Part shown: positions 35,480 to 47,900 of the stretch, piece after piece
Position numbering within the stretch: the stretch's first letter is position 1
How the letters are laid out: each line of letters opens with the position of its first letter
Assembly (NCBI GenBank): GCA_025786725.1
Contig: JAHLTZ010000003.1
Span: 62,001 to 126,000, forward strand
Direction: 5' to 3'
Length of the DNA stretch: 64,000 nt
Source of the DNA: Syncephalis fuscata
Lineage: Eukaryota; Zoopagomycota; Zoopagomycetes; Zoopagales; Piptocephalidaceae
Notes under the pieces: generated by a model
What the model was told of the DNA's origin: nothing
Databases searched by the model: none
What the model saw: the letters and a program-made list of their open reading frames with translations, nothing else
Made by a program: the position numbers and the translations under genes

Positions 35480-36752
35480 TCTAAGAACGCGAAGATCGCG
35501 CAACACATATAGCAATTTGCGTGGAATTTCGAAAGAATAACAAAAACACCTACAAAGCTAGAAGACAAATAGAAAAACCTCAATATTTATTACTATTACT
35601 GGCAATGTGCCAAGTGTTAACTACATAAAGTGCGACTGCTATTTATTGACTTTTTAGACTAGCATTCGTTTTTAATTAATATCGTAGACATTATTAATAA
35701 TAATACATCTAACATTATTATTTCTTTATTTTATTAATTTGTAAAGCAGCTTTAGTATTCAATCATATAATTTAGGTTATTTTTAATCTATTGAATTATT
35801 TATGAAATTTGTAATCTACATGGTCTTAATTATAGCTATTATATTTTAATGCTTATACATATACATTACATTACTATTATTATCCAACACATGGTACACA
35901 TTGGTTAATACGATTAAATTAGCAAAACCAGCACCGTAATAATTAAATTTATATTGGCAAAATGCTTTGAAAAATACAATATACGCTCCTCTCACAGTTT
36001 TACAATGTATTAGCAAGTACAAAATACTTTGAATCTTTTAGATCCAAACTCAATTCTCACTAAGACACAGGGCATAGCTTCTTTTTGCACACAATAACTA
36101 TTTGCAGTTTTAATTAGAAACTAGCAAATTACTTTAATTTTTTATGAATCATAGCATCAAGGTGTGATTGGATAAAATTTCCACAGCTTTTGCCATTTTG
36201 CTATTTTCTCTTTTGTTGCTTATTGTATCCGACTGCCACACACGCACACACACTTGCTCGCTTGCTCACTAAAAGCTACCAACTGTTAACGACGTTCATT
36301 ACAGTTTCTTGCTGGTCGGATCACCTACAAACATTTAAAAGTGCGGGAAAACTCCGGTAAGTACCTACAAACGCTTATACCTGCTTGCCATTCGTCAAAG
36401 AAAGCCTGGTAGCTTTTCAGACCAGGAATGAATAGATCGCGACACCATGGCGCTAGTAGAACGGGTGTTTTTTTTCGGGTCGCACTACGACGCGTACTTT
36501 AGAACGAAGCAATGCGGCATTAGATAGCTTATTGAACTGTTTGATACTATTTGCTAACTTTTATTGCTAACTAGACCACCTGCTTACGTCCTGTGGTTGT
36601 GTGTAGAGATTTAGTATGAACGTCGGCGAAGTAAGCGGAAATTCGATCGACGGCGTTATTAAAAGTTAAACGTCACTTCCTTTATAAAGGCTATAGGTGG
36701 TTTTGGAACTGGTAAAAACAAACAAAGGCAACTTCTTACAGAAACATCAACT
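35480..36752. other. Intergenic, divergent promoters of RNH1 and the PHD gene
   Basis: About 1.27 kb between two divergent genes. A CACACGCACACACAC run lies near 36,238. A T8 run with flanking GGGT/CGGG occurs near 36,467. No gene is recognised. Confidence 0.45.
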
Positions 36753-39407
36753 ATGCTGGCGGAACGAGATACCAACCGTGTTAATGAAGAAATGCTTGTG
36801 GCAGTGTCGGCCAATCCTCTAACGGCAAGACATGCTAGCAGTCTACACGACTATGGACATACAAGGGACTCCAGCATGAATATAGACGATGTGGTACAAG
36901 TATCGCGTAATAATGGCAATGAATTCACTTATGCACCAGTAAGTAGTTATGAATGATAATATTTATTACTGTATTAACGGCTATGATAGGGAACATCAAG
37001 CGAGGAAGTTGCTATGTTGGAAGCATTATTGCGTCATACAGCAGCTAACGATGCCACAGTGTCAGCTGTAACGGCAAGTATGACGGCAACAGGTATAACA
37101 ACATCAGCTACGACCACTACCACTACCACTACCACCGCAATAACAACGACTACAGCTAATAACGAGACACACCACCTTGCTCATATGGTAAGAACATTTA
37201 TAGATCAAACAATGTTAATTATATTAAACAATGATTTAAATAGTCACAAGAAGCTGATTTAATAGCATCACCAAACGATTCGGTTCTACATCGTACACAT
37301 GGTTTGTTTAAACTAACAATAGTTGTATATTAATACTCATTTATTTATTGTACAGATGATGGATCATTGACTGATACAATGCATGACGAAGATATGGATC
37401 GACAATGTTATGAGTGTAATGGCGACGACTCTATTAGCGGTAATAAGCTTATGTTCTGTTCTAATTGCAGCCGCAACTTCCATCAACTGTGTCATGATCC
37501 AGTTGTAGATGATGTATGGGCCGAGACAGTAGCTGAATGGCTATGTCACGATTGTATTCAAAAGTATGGTATTCAATTTGATGCAGATGGACAAGAATTG
37601 GAAGATTCACGCGTGACAAGCCATTCGGACCATGATGACCATTCACAGCCTAGTGATTCGGGATTAACACTAGGCGAGGAAACGACCAAGACAAGTAATC
37701 GTCGAATGGAACAGGCAGTATCGGGCATTGGTATTAGCTATGCACAGGTAGGATGGGCTACAATAATGCACTTGCTTGTTTGTTTTACTTATTCAAGTGT
37801 AGAAAAAAAGCTATTTAAATACACTGCCCAAATCAGTACTGGTTGATTTAGTGTTAGCCTGTGATGCAACACATCCAGATATGCCATTATTTCCTGCTTC
37901 ATTACACGTACAAGCAGCTGTTATAGGCGGTGATGGCGTGAACGACTATGATCGTATGGCAGAATGGGCCCACGATGCATCCATGGCGACACCAGTACGG
38001 GCACGTGGTAAAATTGTTGGTAGTGCTGATCGTTTACCTTCGGAAACGACACAGACTGGCAGAGAAACGGTGACAGGCCTCACACCTCGACGAACCTATG
38101 GTAGACGAGCACCACGAAGTGCAGTTGGTCTACCACTTCCTTCGTATGAAGATCTATGCGTTGAGGCAGTACTGGATATGGATAATGAGAATGGCAGTCT
38201 GCCTAAACGGATATTTGAATGGATTGCTTCGTAAGTAATAGTGATTATGCCCTATGTCACATCTATATTAACTACTGTTGATATTAGTAACTATCCGGTG
38301 GCGGCCAATTTCCGTCCTTCATGTTCACAAGCACTTCAACGAGCCTATCGCAAAGGAAAGCTTGATAAACATGGACGAGCATATAAAGTGTCAGACTCAG
38401 AGATGATACACATTAAAGAGTTCCAGGAACGCCAACGACGCTCACGCGAAGAGGCGCAAATGCCAGAAGGAGAGGAAGGAGAGGAAGGAGAAGAAAGAGA
38501 CGCAGTAGAAGGAGAAGAAAACGAAGAAGAGACAGAGCTGATGAATAGTATTGACGGTGTCAAATCAGAAGAGCATAACGACAAATCAATGGCTGGAGTG
38601 GGAAATGATGATACTATTAATGAACCAACTGTAAAACGAGAACGATATATAACTGTATCAGAAGTATCTGATGGTGACGCTTCAATCTTGCCTAATGCAG
38701 CATTTGCCAGTAGTAGTTTAGGAAATAGTCATGACCATGAACATAATGATCATGATGCTGATGTCGATGAAGATATGGATAGTCGTGAAGCAATTGATTT
38801 TGATCAAGTTATAGGTATGGGAATTGATACATCTTTTATTCCTGAGTCAAATGTTGGATTAGAGTCGTTAGAGGCTACTGAAGAGGATACAGCAGCTATT
38901 GTAGCGGCAGTAACTGCTAGTGATATGGATTTGGCCGGTAGTGGCGATAATGGTCATGGTATGGATGAAATTGACATAGACGATTCACATAGTATAATGA
39001 CCTCTGTACTATTGACTGACACACACGATGGGTTGGTTGATGCTAAAGATATGGAATCGGTGGTTGATGTGGAGGTTGATGAAATTGATGAAATGGTCGA
39101 TGTGGGCACAGAAATTGATGTAGATGGCGATGCGGCAGTGTCAGCCCGTACGGCACCGACAAGACACCAGCAACATAGAAATCAGCGAAGGAGAAAACGT
39201 TCTCGACAAGAATCAGAAGCATTGGAAATGATGTCGTCGATTACGGATACGACACGACCGGCACGGCGTCGAACAAGTATCCAAACGGCCACCATTACCA
39301 CCACATCGAATAGTGACGATGAAATTATTTCCGTTGATTATGTAAACGGTCATCCTGTAACACCGAGCATGCTTAATGGCACCACCTACCCATCAGCCGA
39401 TGCGTAG
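36753..39407 (+). CDS. PHD-finger protein with linker-histone-like winged helix and acidic tail
   Basis: Six exons (36753-36938, 36990-37187, 37244-37301, 37356-37747, 37803-38230, 38288-39407) join in phase to 793 residues with no break. A Thr-rich tract precedes a C4HC3 PHD finger at about residues 165-211 (CYECNGDD, CSNCSRNFHQLCH, WLCHDC). A segment around residues 388-460 (PSYEDLCVEAVLDMDNENGS, LPKRIFEWIASNYPV, QALQRAYRKGKLDKHGRAYK) matches the H15 winged-helix of histone H1/H5. The C-terminal third is Glu/Asp-rich (EGEEGEEGEE) with basic islands (RRRKRSRQ). PHD fingers read histone H3 tails and H15 binds nucleosomal DNA, so a chromatin reader role is likely. The combination is not one I can name. 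Confidence 0.85.
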
Positions 39408-39583
39408 CGTATTTCTACATACATTCATATAATACTCATATATTCATCTATACAGCAACTTTTCTTTCCAGTTTTCCCACCTATAGTATTTGCACATTGC
39501 TGTGTTTTCTCTTTTTATGCTTTAGCCGATTCTAGTTAGTTTGTTAAATGATCGATTTAATTTCACATTATTAGCACACGTAT

Positions 39584-39616
<33 letters not shown>

Positions 39617-39789
39617 ATTTGATACGATGTTTTCAAAATCACTTTAGTCTCTTTTTAAAAGCAAATAAATGTGTAGTTACTATTTATTTAATGATAGATC
39701 ACTTTATTATTATAAATTAACGTTTAGCTCTATAGTAAACTACTTGTGTGTTGTATAATCTAAAATGATATGTTTACAGACGTATATTA
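39408..39789. other. Intergenic with (AT)n microsatellite
   Basis: Facing 3' ends of the PHD gene and the multi-pass protein gene. An AT dinucleotide run lies at about 39,590-39,615. Confidence 0.6.
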
Positions 39790-41032
39790 TTAATCATCGC
39801 TATTAGTTAATTCTGTAAAAGATGTGTTATCTTTTTGTGATTGGGATGATTTTCCTTCAATGGCACTTTTTGCCGTAGCTATTTGGGAAAGATGAAGAAC
39901 ATTCATAGTTTGTGGACGATGTGATAATGTTGTTGTTTTGTGCATACCATAACAATGGTATACGAGTATGGTAGATACAAGTAACCTAGTAAAAGTGTGC
40001 GTGTATATATATATATGTGTGTGTGTGTGTTATTGCTATATTGTTGTATTTGTTTGTTTGTTTTTACTTACCAATCTGCTACGAAAAATAGCTCTGAAAG
40101 TTTGCCTACTACTTCGACTAAAATACAAATAGCACAGGCAACGTTGCAAAAAGTTACCAAGCACATGGTTTGGATGCCATCCCGTGCTAAATGCTTCCAT
40201 GCTTCAGACCCAAAAACACAATATTGTTGATAGGCTACACGGCTAAAGATGGCCGAAAAGAAGGTATTAATAGGTGTAGCTGCTAAAAACCAATACCAAG
40301 GTAAAAATGGTGGATAGTGAATAACACAGCCATCTTCACCTTCTAGTGTTATGTAACAATAATACATTACAATAAATCCAATGAATTATTGAGGCAGTAA
40401 AAATAGAAAGCCAACTATCAATACCCATCGTTGTCGGCAAAGTGCCAAATAAGCTTTGCGTAATACGATTAAACTGTTGCACATAATGGATACGGTAATG
40501 GCATAGCCGATATACCAGACCATTATTCGGCAATTGATAGTATTTGAAAATATGGCTATACCAAATAATAGACCTGAAAGCATACCAAGCAATGCCGGCA
40601 TCATACAGAAAATACCGAGAAAAATACGTGATTGTTGTATGGCCATTTTACTGGCTAGATAAAAATTACGAGAAAATATAAAAAAAATAATAGTATTCAT
40701 ACAGACTTGCGAGTAAATACCCGTAGTTGAAAGGCGTTAAAGTCTTCTTTGGTCGTTAAATTAATAACAAAATCGACGATTGCCTCTTCACCTTGAGGAT
40801 GTAGGGCAATACCCCATAGCCTAGTAGTATTGGCGGTCCATGCACCATTCGGCTCATAAATATTACGAGTATCTGTAGTCATGTAAACTATAATCAAACA
40901 AATAAAACTAGCGCTATTAATAACTATACACGGAAACGATTGTATAAGCAATGATAAAGAGACAAATATAATGAGTGGTAGATATTGTACTTAAAAATGC
41001 AATATAATAAAAGAGAATCTGTTGCTTTCCAT
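39790..41032 (-). CDS. Multi-pass (7TM-like) membrane protein with ectodomain, in-frame stops
   Basis: The 3' exons are clear. Exon B (40654 downward) and the last exon (39790-39985) encode membrane segments FLGIFCMMPALLGMLSGLLF, VWYIGYAITVSIMCNSLIV, RWVLIVGFLFLLPQ, PFLPWYWFLAATPINTFFSA, CLVTFCNVACAICILVEVV and WLLVSTILVYHC, then a Ser/Thr-rich cytosolic tail. An upstream exon (40711 to about 40882) gives an ectodomain piece (TTRLWGIALHPQGEEAIVDF). The intron between them starts GCAAGT (40705-40710). TAA triplets interrupt the frame at 40,386-40,388 and at about 40,991, while flanking sequence stays in frame. A decayed paralogue lies at about 56,900-57,890. A sensory or receptor-like role is plausible but unproven. 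Confidence 0.65.
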
Positions 41033-42046
41033 TAGTTATACTTACTGGTTTGTCTTACATTGTGTAGCTAATATGCAGCTGAAGCATGGTTGGTTATAAC
41101 AGCTAGCAGATTTACATATAGTATAGGCCTAGCGTTATGCACTCTACCGGTTACCAAGGCCTAGAATTACCTCATCTGAGCCTGTTATCTGTCATGTCGT
41201 CTGCGGTAAGTCCACCACTAAAATTAGTATATGTAATTTTATCGATTATTTTTTTACGGTAAAGCTAAGTAATATAGATAGTAAATTACATAAATAGCAT
41301 AATATATATTGAATATCACACTGAACTATTAAAATGTATTTAATGTAAATAACAATTAGCCAATGAACGTACATGCAAATAATTAATGATCAACTAAAAG
41401 TGTAGATGAAGCAATATAGGTAGCTGCACTTATCACTACGATGCATTAAAATTAATGTGACTACGAATACTGTTTGTTCCAACATTGTGATAACTAATAT
41501 TAAAAAACTATATATATATATATAAGTTCTTGCAAGTAAATATAATAGCAAAAACTGTGTATCAAAGTAAAAGCAATACTATTTTAATATATATTGAATT
41601 AATGGTTTTTACTATAAAGATGAAAAGTGACAATACTACTGCGTATTCAGCAATGATGCCCAATTATTATTTATGATTATATTATTGATTCTAATATTGC
41701 GACTATCAAAAACCGGTTATACGAATTACACTAATAAACCAATAAATGACCATATTAAATACTATTTTTTAAAATATTACTATTTACATAGCAAACTAAA
41801 TTTATAAGAATGTAAAGTATAAAACAGCAATCCAATGTATACAATCATAGACTTGTTAGTATAAACCATATTAGGAAAGCATCAATCTGATTGAATCAAA
41901 CTATTTTCTAATTTGATCAAAAATAACGCGGTTATTTTCGTTTGTTTTTGCAATAATGGCGTCTACTTTTACTTGCTCATTTATAGTAATTAGCCACTGT
42001 AACAGCAACATAGTATTTTATAGCTTTATTCTTTATTCATTACAAC
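41033..42046. other. Intergenic, divergent promoters; no gene seen
   Basis: AT-rich, with a TA run near 41,510-41,523. Serves as the upstream region of SCC2 and the multi-pass protein gene. Confidence 0.4.
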
Positions 42047-44949
42047 ATGCCACCTTGGCCAAATACGTCTCACGAGACACCAATACTTACCAAGAATGCT
42101 GCTGCTACTGACTGTAGGGCATTACCGCAAAGTGTAGCCGGTGCACTATCCTATTCACCCTTAACTACACTTACTTCCGCGTTAGCTGACGGTAAATAAC
42201 ATTCCCGAGTTATATCAGTATATAATTATTTAATTAATTGTATATTTTTATTTAGTATTGCCTAATATTCCAGACGGAGAAATACGTTCTTTATTAGAGG
42301 AGAAGGAGAAGGAGGAAGAAGATAACACAGATACTAATACTGAACTGGATACTCCACTAACACATCATATCTAACTGATCTTATTGCTCAGGTTAAGCTG
42401 GTTGATATTCATACAATGTACGTAATCATAACACTAACCATTATAAACTATTACTTATATATATATATAGCCAAGTTAAAGCACTACCATCTACTCGACC
42501 AGATCCATCAGTATTAATATCCACAGATTTACCCAATTCATTGCCCAATCGATCAGATCATCTACAGTTTCTAATAGATCGATTACCTTCAATTGTACCA
42601 GTTTCATTTGACGGTTTAAATGAACATAATGATGATGAGTCATGGCAAATGAAGCACCACTTACTTGGATTCATCAGTGGTGCCATATAAATGATAAATC
42701 TACTCTAATGGATATTCATGAGTCTACAGCTGCATCGAATATCATGAATATTACAACAACAACAACAGATCAAAAAGTAGATCAAACAGATATAATATTG
42801 AATTTACCGATTAAACAAGTAGAATAATATCTCATGATTATGCATCCGAACCGGCAATTCAACAAGGTAAATGATAGATTATAATATAAATATAAAATAC
42901 AAACTATTAATTAACTATTAAATATTAGCTATTCAGAAATTACACCAATTTTTACAACAACTATTTAAAAGTCAAGATGCTCTTGACACAGCCCCATTAA
43001 CATTAACTACTACACCAATACCAATGACTGGTGATATATCTACATTGTTTACTCCCGAGGGTTTAGGGGATCAACAACAACAATGGATACTTTCACCTTC
43101 AAGTGTACAGCAGTTATTCTATTTGTGTGGTGCACCTGCTGCTGCCACTACTGCAGTATCAGCTGCTGATATGACAGCCTATAGTCAAATGTTTATTCAT
43201 TATCCTACTGTATCTGATCTATGTCGATTAGAGCATTTACTAGAACGGGTTGTTCAAATGGGCGAAACTTGTAGCTTAATGTTACTTGAATCAATGGGAA
43301 CTGCCACTGACTATTCAACTACATTAGATCGTATTTCTATAGCAGTACAGGCTACTCGATGTGTTTTGGCAATTATGACAAGTAGTGGTTCAGCACTAAA
43401 TCCTCGAGTATGTAGTTATTATTTTAATATTCAATTATATACGTACTAATTGACTAATCCATGGCGATGACGATTAGCTATATCCCGAGGAATTGATTCT
43501 TTGTATGTTGCGATTAATTCGACTTGTTCAGCGTTTATCTTTATCTGAACTATTTCTTTCAGGTATTATCTATTAGAGTGACAGTAATAGCAATGGCATA
43601 TTAACTGATAGTATTATAAGGCTTAAATGAAGACCACAACAATGATAGTAATAATAGCAAATGGTCTTCTTTAATAATATCCACGGGACAGTGTATTAGA
43701 GGAGTTGAAAGACTTGTACACCAACAAGATATGACAGAACAAGTTATTATTCTATCAAGTTATACTGCTCTATCGTCATTATTTGAATCTAGTAGTACAT
43801 ATTTGTCACTTCCATCACTTGAGCTGTTATGTACTGTAAGTTATTAATATAGTATATTAGTTAGTATCTAGTCCAACACACTACATGAATAGATATTTCA
43901 TCGTTATGCAACACAACGACAATGGCTACTTGATGAGGTCTTTCAAATGCTACCTTAGAACAGACATCATCTAATGAATCATCTGTTAATAATCATATGT
44001 ATTTGTAAGTGTCATTGCTATTATTAATATTGTTTAATAATACTATACTATTATAATTATAGCCTATCAAAAGATTTGTCAATTTATCGACTATCTGTAT
44101 TATTGTTACGATTTATTCAAAGTAACTCTAATGATAATATTAGTAATGAACAAGAGCCATCATTAACCAATACAGCAATCGATAATATTACTGAATTGAT
44201 GGCACAAGTAAGTATATAATAGTTTAGTAGTGACTGAATTAATTATAATACAAATAATCAATGATTATTAGCTTGATGAACAAAGTCAGCGACAACTTCA
44301 AACAACAATGCAGTATGCAACGTGGTGTATACAACATTTACTACAACGGTAATTTATAATTAATAATAAGTATCAATATACTAATATATATATATATATA
44401 TATATATATAACTATTATAGAGACTCAGATAATTTATATCAACATTTATAACAGATTTATTCAAGGTTCTACATTTACCTGAATGGCCTGGTGCTCATGT
44501 AACACTACTTGTACTAAGTAAACAACTTGTAAGTATATTTTTGGCATTATTGACACTATAAATAATAAATATGGTCATCAGAATCAACTATGGCTAGGAG
44601 AAGTTGTGAGTGATAACAGAGAAGATAGCAAGCGTACTATAGATAGAAAACGCAATAAGAACATGATCAACGTCGAGGTATGGCTCTTGAACAATTAACG
44701 CGTATTTATGTCCATTTATACGCAAATGACAAGAAATTGAAAGAAGATACCATATCATTTGATCAAATACAGGTAAATACATTAACAAGTAAATTGAAAT
44801 AATATTAATAATCTAATTAATAAATGACAGTTAACACTTAATCAAGTAATTCATTATCAGCGACAATTACTTGATTATTATTATTATCATTATTACCAAG
44901 ATCAAAATCAATATTCTGATCAGTACTTAAAGGTATTTAACCGATTTAC

Positions 44950-44983
<34 letters not shown>

Positions 44984-47900
44984 CTAATATTTATTAATAA
45001 TAGTCTTTGGGCTATTTATTTACAAGTCAACACTATCTTTATTTAAAACCATATATACATTCATGTATATTGCACAACTCTACAAATACTTCTTCTTCCT
45101 CACAATTAGATGAATTGTTGTATTTAGTGTTACGTCCTTTAAAACAGGTACTTTTTAATACATATATTACAGATAGAACAGCATCGTTGTAAGTGATTGT
45201 ATAATAATATTTAAAACAATCCATAGAACTAGTATAATTAGAGATATCGAGTTACAATTACAATCATGGGCTCAATTAACTAAATACTGGTATCAATGGA
45301 ATGCATCACTATTTCACGTTAATTCACTGTCCTTTCCAGCAGATTCAACGAATAGTCCTAATTTACGTATTCGAGGATTAAAAGCCATTTCAACTTTATT
45401 ATTAACAACTACGCGGGATCATCCATTGGTAAGATGATGAATTAGTAGTGTGGTATATATTAATAGTATTTCTAAATATTTTATATACTTAGTGGTCTAG
45501 TTGGTTGGATATGGTTACAAGTAGCTTAGAAGATCCGATATCTGTTAGTATACGTGATACGGCATTAGGTATTATTGGACAGTTATGTTTAAGCTGCAAT
45601 GAAGCAACATTGTTTAAGCAGTGCTATCCACTTATACAAGCACGTGTTATGGTAAGTATTAGTATGGGTATACTTGCTTATTATTAACTATGCATCTAGG
45701 ATATTGGTGTATCAGTTAGAAAGCATGCCATTCGAATATTAAAAGATATTTACGATCAAGTTGATGATCAGGCAATTAAAATTGCTATTACGCAATGTTT
45801 ACTTGATAGAATAGAAGATGTAGATTCAACTATTATGGTAATTATGATTATAATAGTGCATTGGTAGTATTACTGATTACCATTGTATTTATATCATTAT
45901 TATAGAAATTAAGTCTACAACAATTACAATGGTTATGGCTGTCTGAACTATCGGGATCTACATTTACAATGATGCAACAACAACAACAACAGTATTCTGG
46001 ATACTATTCACTGCCTATTAAAGATTTGACAATTCTATCGGAACGCTTAACTATTCTGGGTCAAGTAATGGTTCAATGTCCTATTTCATATCGATATCGT
46101 GTATCAAAAGTATTTGAAAAGGTACATATATATATATATATTAAATATATTGTTTTTTATTTATTCAATAATTAGGCACTAGAAACTGCAACCAAAGGTA
46201 GAAACAAAAAGGAAAAGTTACAGCTATGTCAATGGTATATTACATGGTATATAGAACATTTATCAAGCACAGCAACAAATCATGAAGTATGTTAAATATA
46301 TTAGTAGTAATAATAATAATAATAATAGTTTAATCAATATAATACTATTAGCCAGTATCAACGGGATATGATCTTGTTTTGGTGCAATTAAGTCAAGTAG
46401 TACCGGAACTGTTCATCTATCATATACCAAGTTTATGTTTATACTTATCATCTGCAACTGCTCAAGTAGGTTGATGTAGTACTATACAATAATATTTACT
46501 AAAGACTATTGATATAGGAATATGATTTACTTGAATCGATTATTCGAATTATCCAATCAGTATTGCCATCAATACGACAACAAGTGGATCCAACGCTTAT
46601 GACAAAGTTACAATCAGATCTAATGAGCTTACTGTTAAAAGGATCTCAATCAGTAAGTAATATTAACAATTTATTAGATCAACTATTTATACATTATAGA
46701 TTATTGAATTAATTGTGCCATGTCTATGCATGATGGTGGCACGATTTACGCAACGATATGAACAAATAATACGATTGTGGATGGCATCTATTAGTTAGTA
46801 TTAACAACGTTAAATTAATATGTAGTAATGACTGCTAATTAACGAATAGAACGTATTAGTGAAGAAGAAGCAAGATATCAACAAACGGGTGCATTCCAGT
46901 CATTACGGAATGTTTTAAGACTATTACTCATCATTGGATTAGTATGTCTTCATTATCGCTATCGTAATAATGGACAGTTAATAGGTAAATAATAGTAGTT
47001 TGTAGATTATTACATTTAATAATATGTAAATTAATATTATTGCAAAATAGAAGCAGCAAATCAAGTAAGTTGTAATAAATGAATTGAAACTATTGGTACT
47101 TATATTTGGATTTGGATTTTATTAGCTTAAGTGAGACAACGGTCCGTAGGACCTAACCGCGCATTTGCAGCATTTGTCTGCCACCCCTAGGAGAATAGAC
47201 GGTTCATTTCGAACCTATCCGCGCGCAACGCAGAACCTGCCATCTACAACTGAAAACCGTTGGTGGCTCTCCTCACGTGTTGGAATATCGACCATTTCTT
47301 CTACGGAAGGATCCCATCACGCATTTCCTGAAAACAAGATTCGAACTAGGCGAACCAACATTTCCTACTTTAGGGAAGACGCGTTGACCGTTTAGGCCAC
47401 CACGCCTCCCTATTGGTACTTATATTTATTTTTAGTATAAGTCGTTAAGAGACAAAACATTCAATTTGGTGGTTCAGTTTATTGATCCACAGTATGATTC
47501 AATAATACAAACATATGCCCTTAAAAGTATGAGTAAGTATAGTGTACTAATTGGTAATAATGATACTAATTAAATATTAGGCTATTTATATCAAGCAAAT
47601 CCTGCCTGGTTAATGGATGAGAAGAGTACACAAATTATTCGTCGTATTTTGGCTATGGATAATGAACAAGTAATGGTACGACTACAATTAATGAAAGTAT
47701 TTGGTTCTCTATTACTACATGAATCATCAGCAACACCGGCAGATCAAGGTTAGTTACAATTTAAATGGTCATAATAGACAATAAATAACAAGATAATTAG
47801 AGGATAAAAATCAAGCTAATAGCCATAAGTTGAATGTAGAATTTATAGATGAAGGGTAATAAAATAGTAAATACAATTTCTACCACTAATATAACTACAA

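Noticed and set aside
39590-39616. Possible origin or regulatory (AT) element
   Set aside because: Simple dinucleotide microsatellites of this kind recur throughout the window.
42355-42365. Treating the SCC2 stop near 42,365 as the real end of a short gene
   Set aside because: The next frame continues directly with SYLTDLIAQVKLVDI and further SCC2 exons follow; a missing base is simpler.
47165-47395. Open frame inside the SINE
   Set aside because: A reading of the element's antisense; SINEs do not encode protein.
47336-47410. A functional tRNA gene at the SINE head
   Set aside because: Box A/B-like motifs are present, but acceptor-stem pairing and a CCA-adjacent 3' end with terminator are not evident; it is part of a longer duplicated element.
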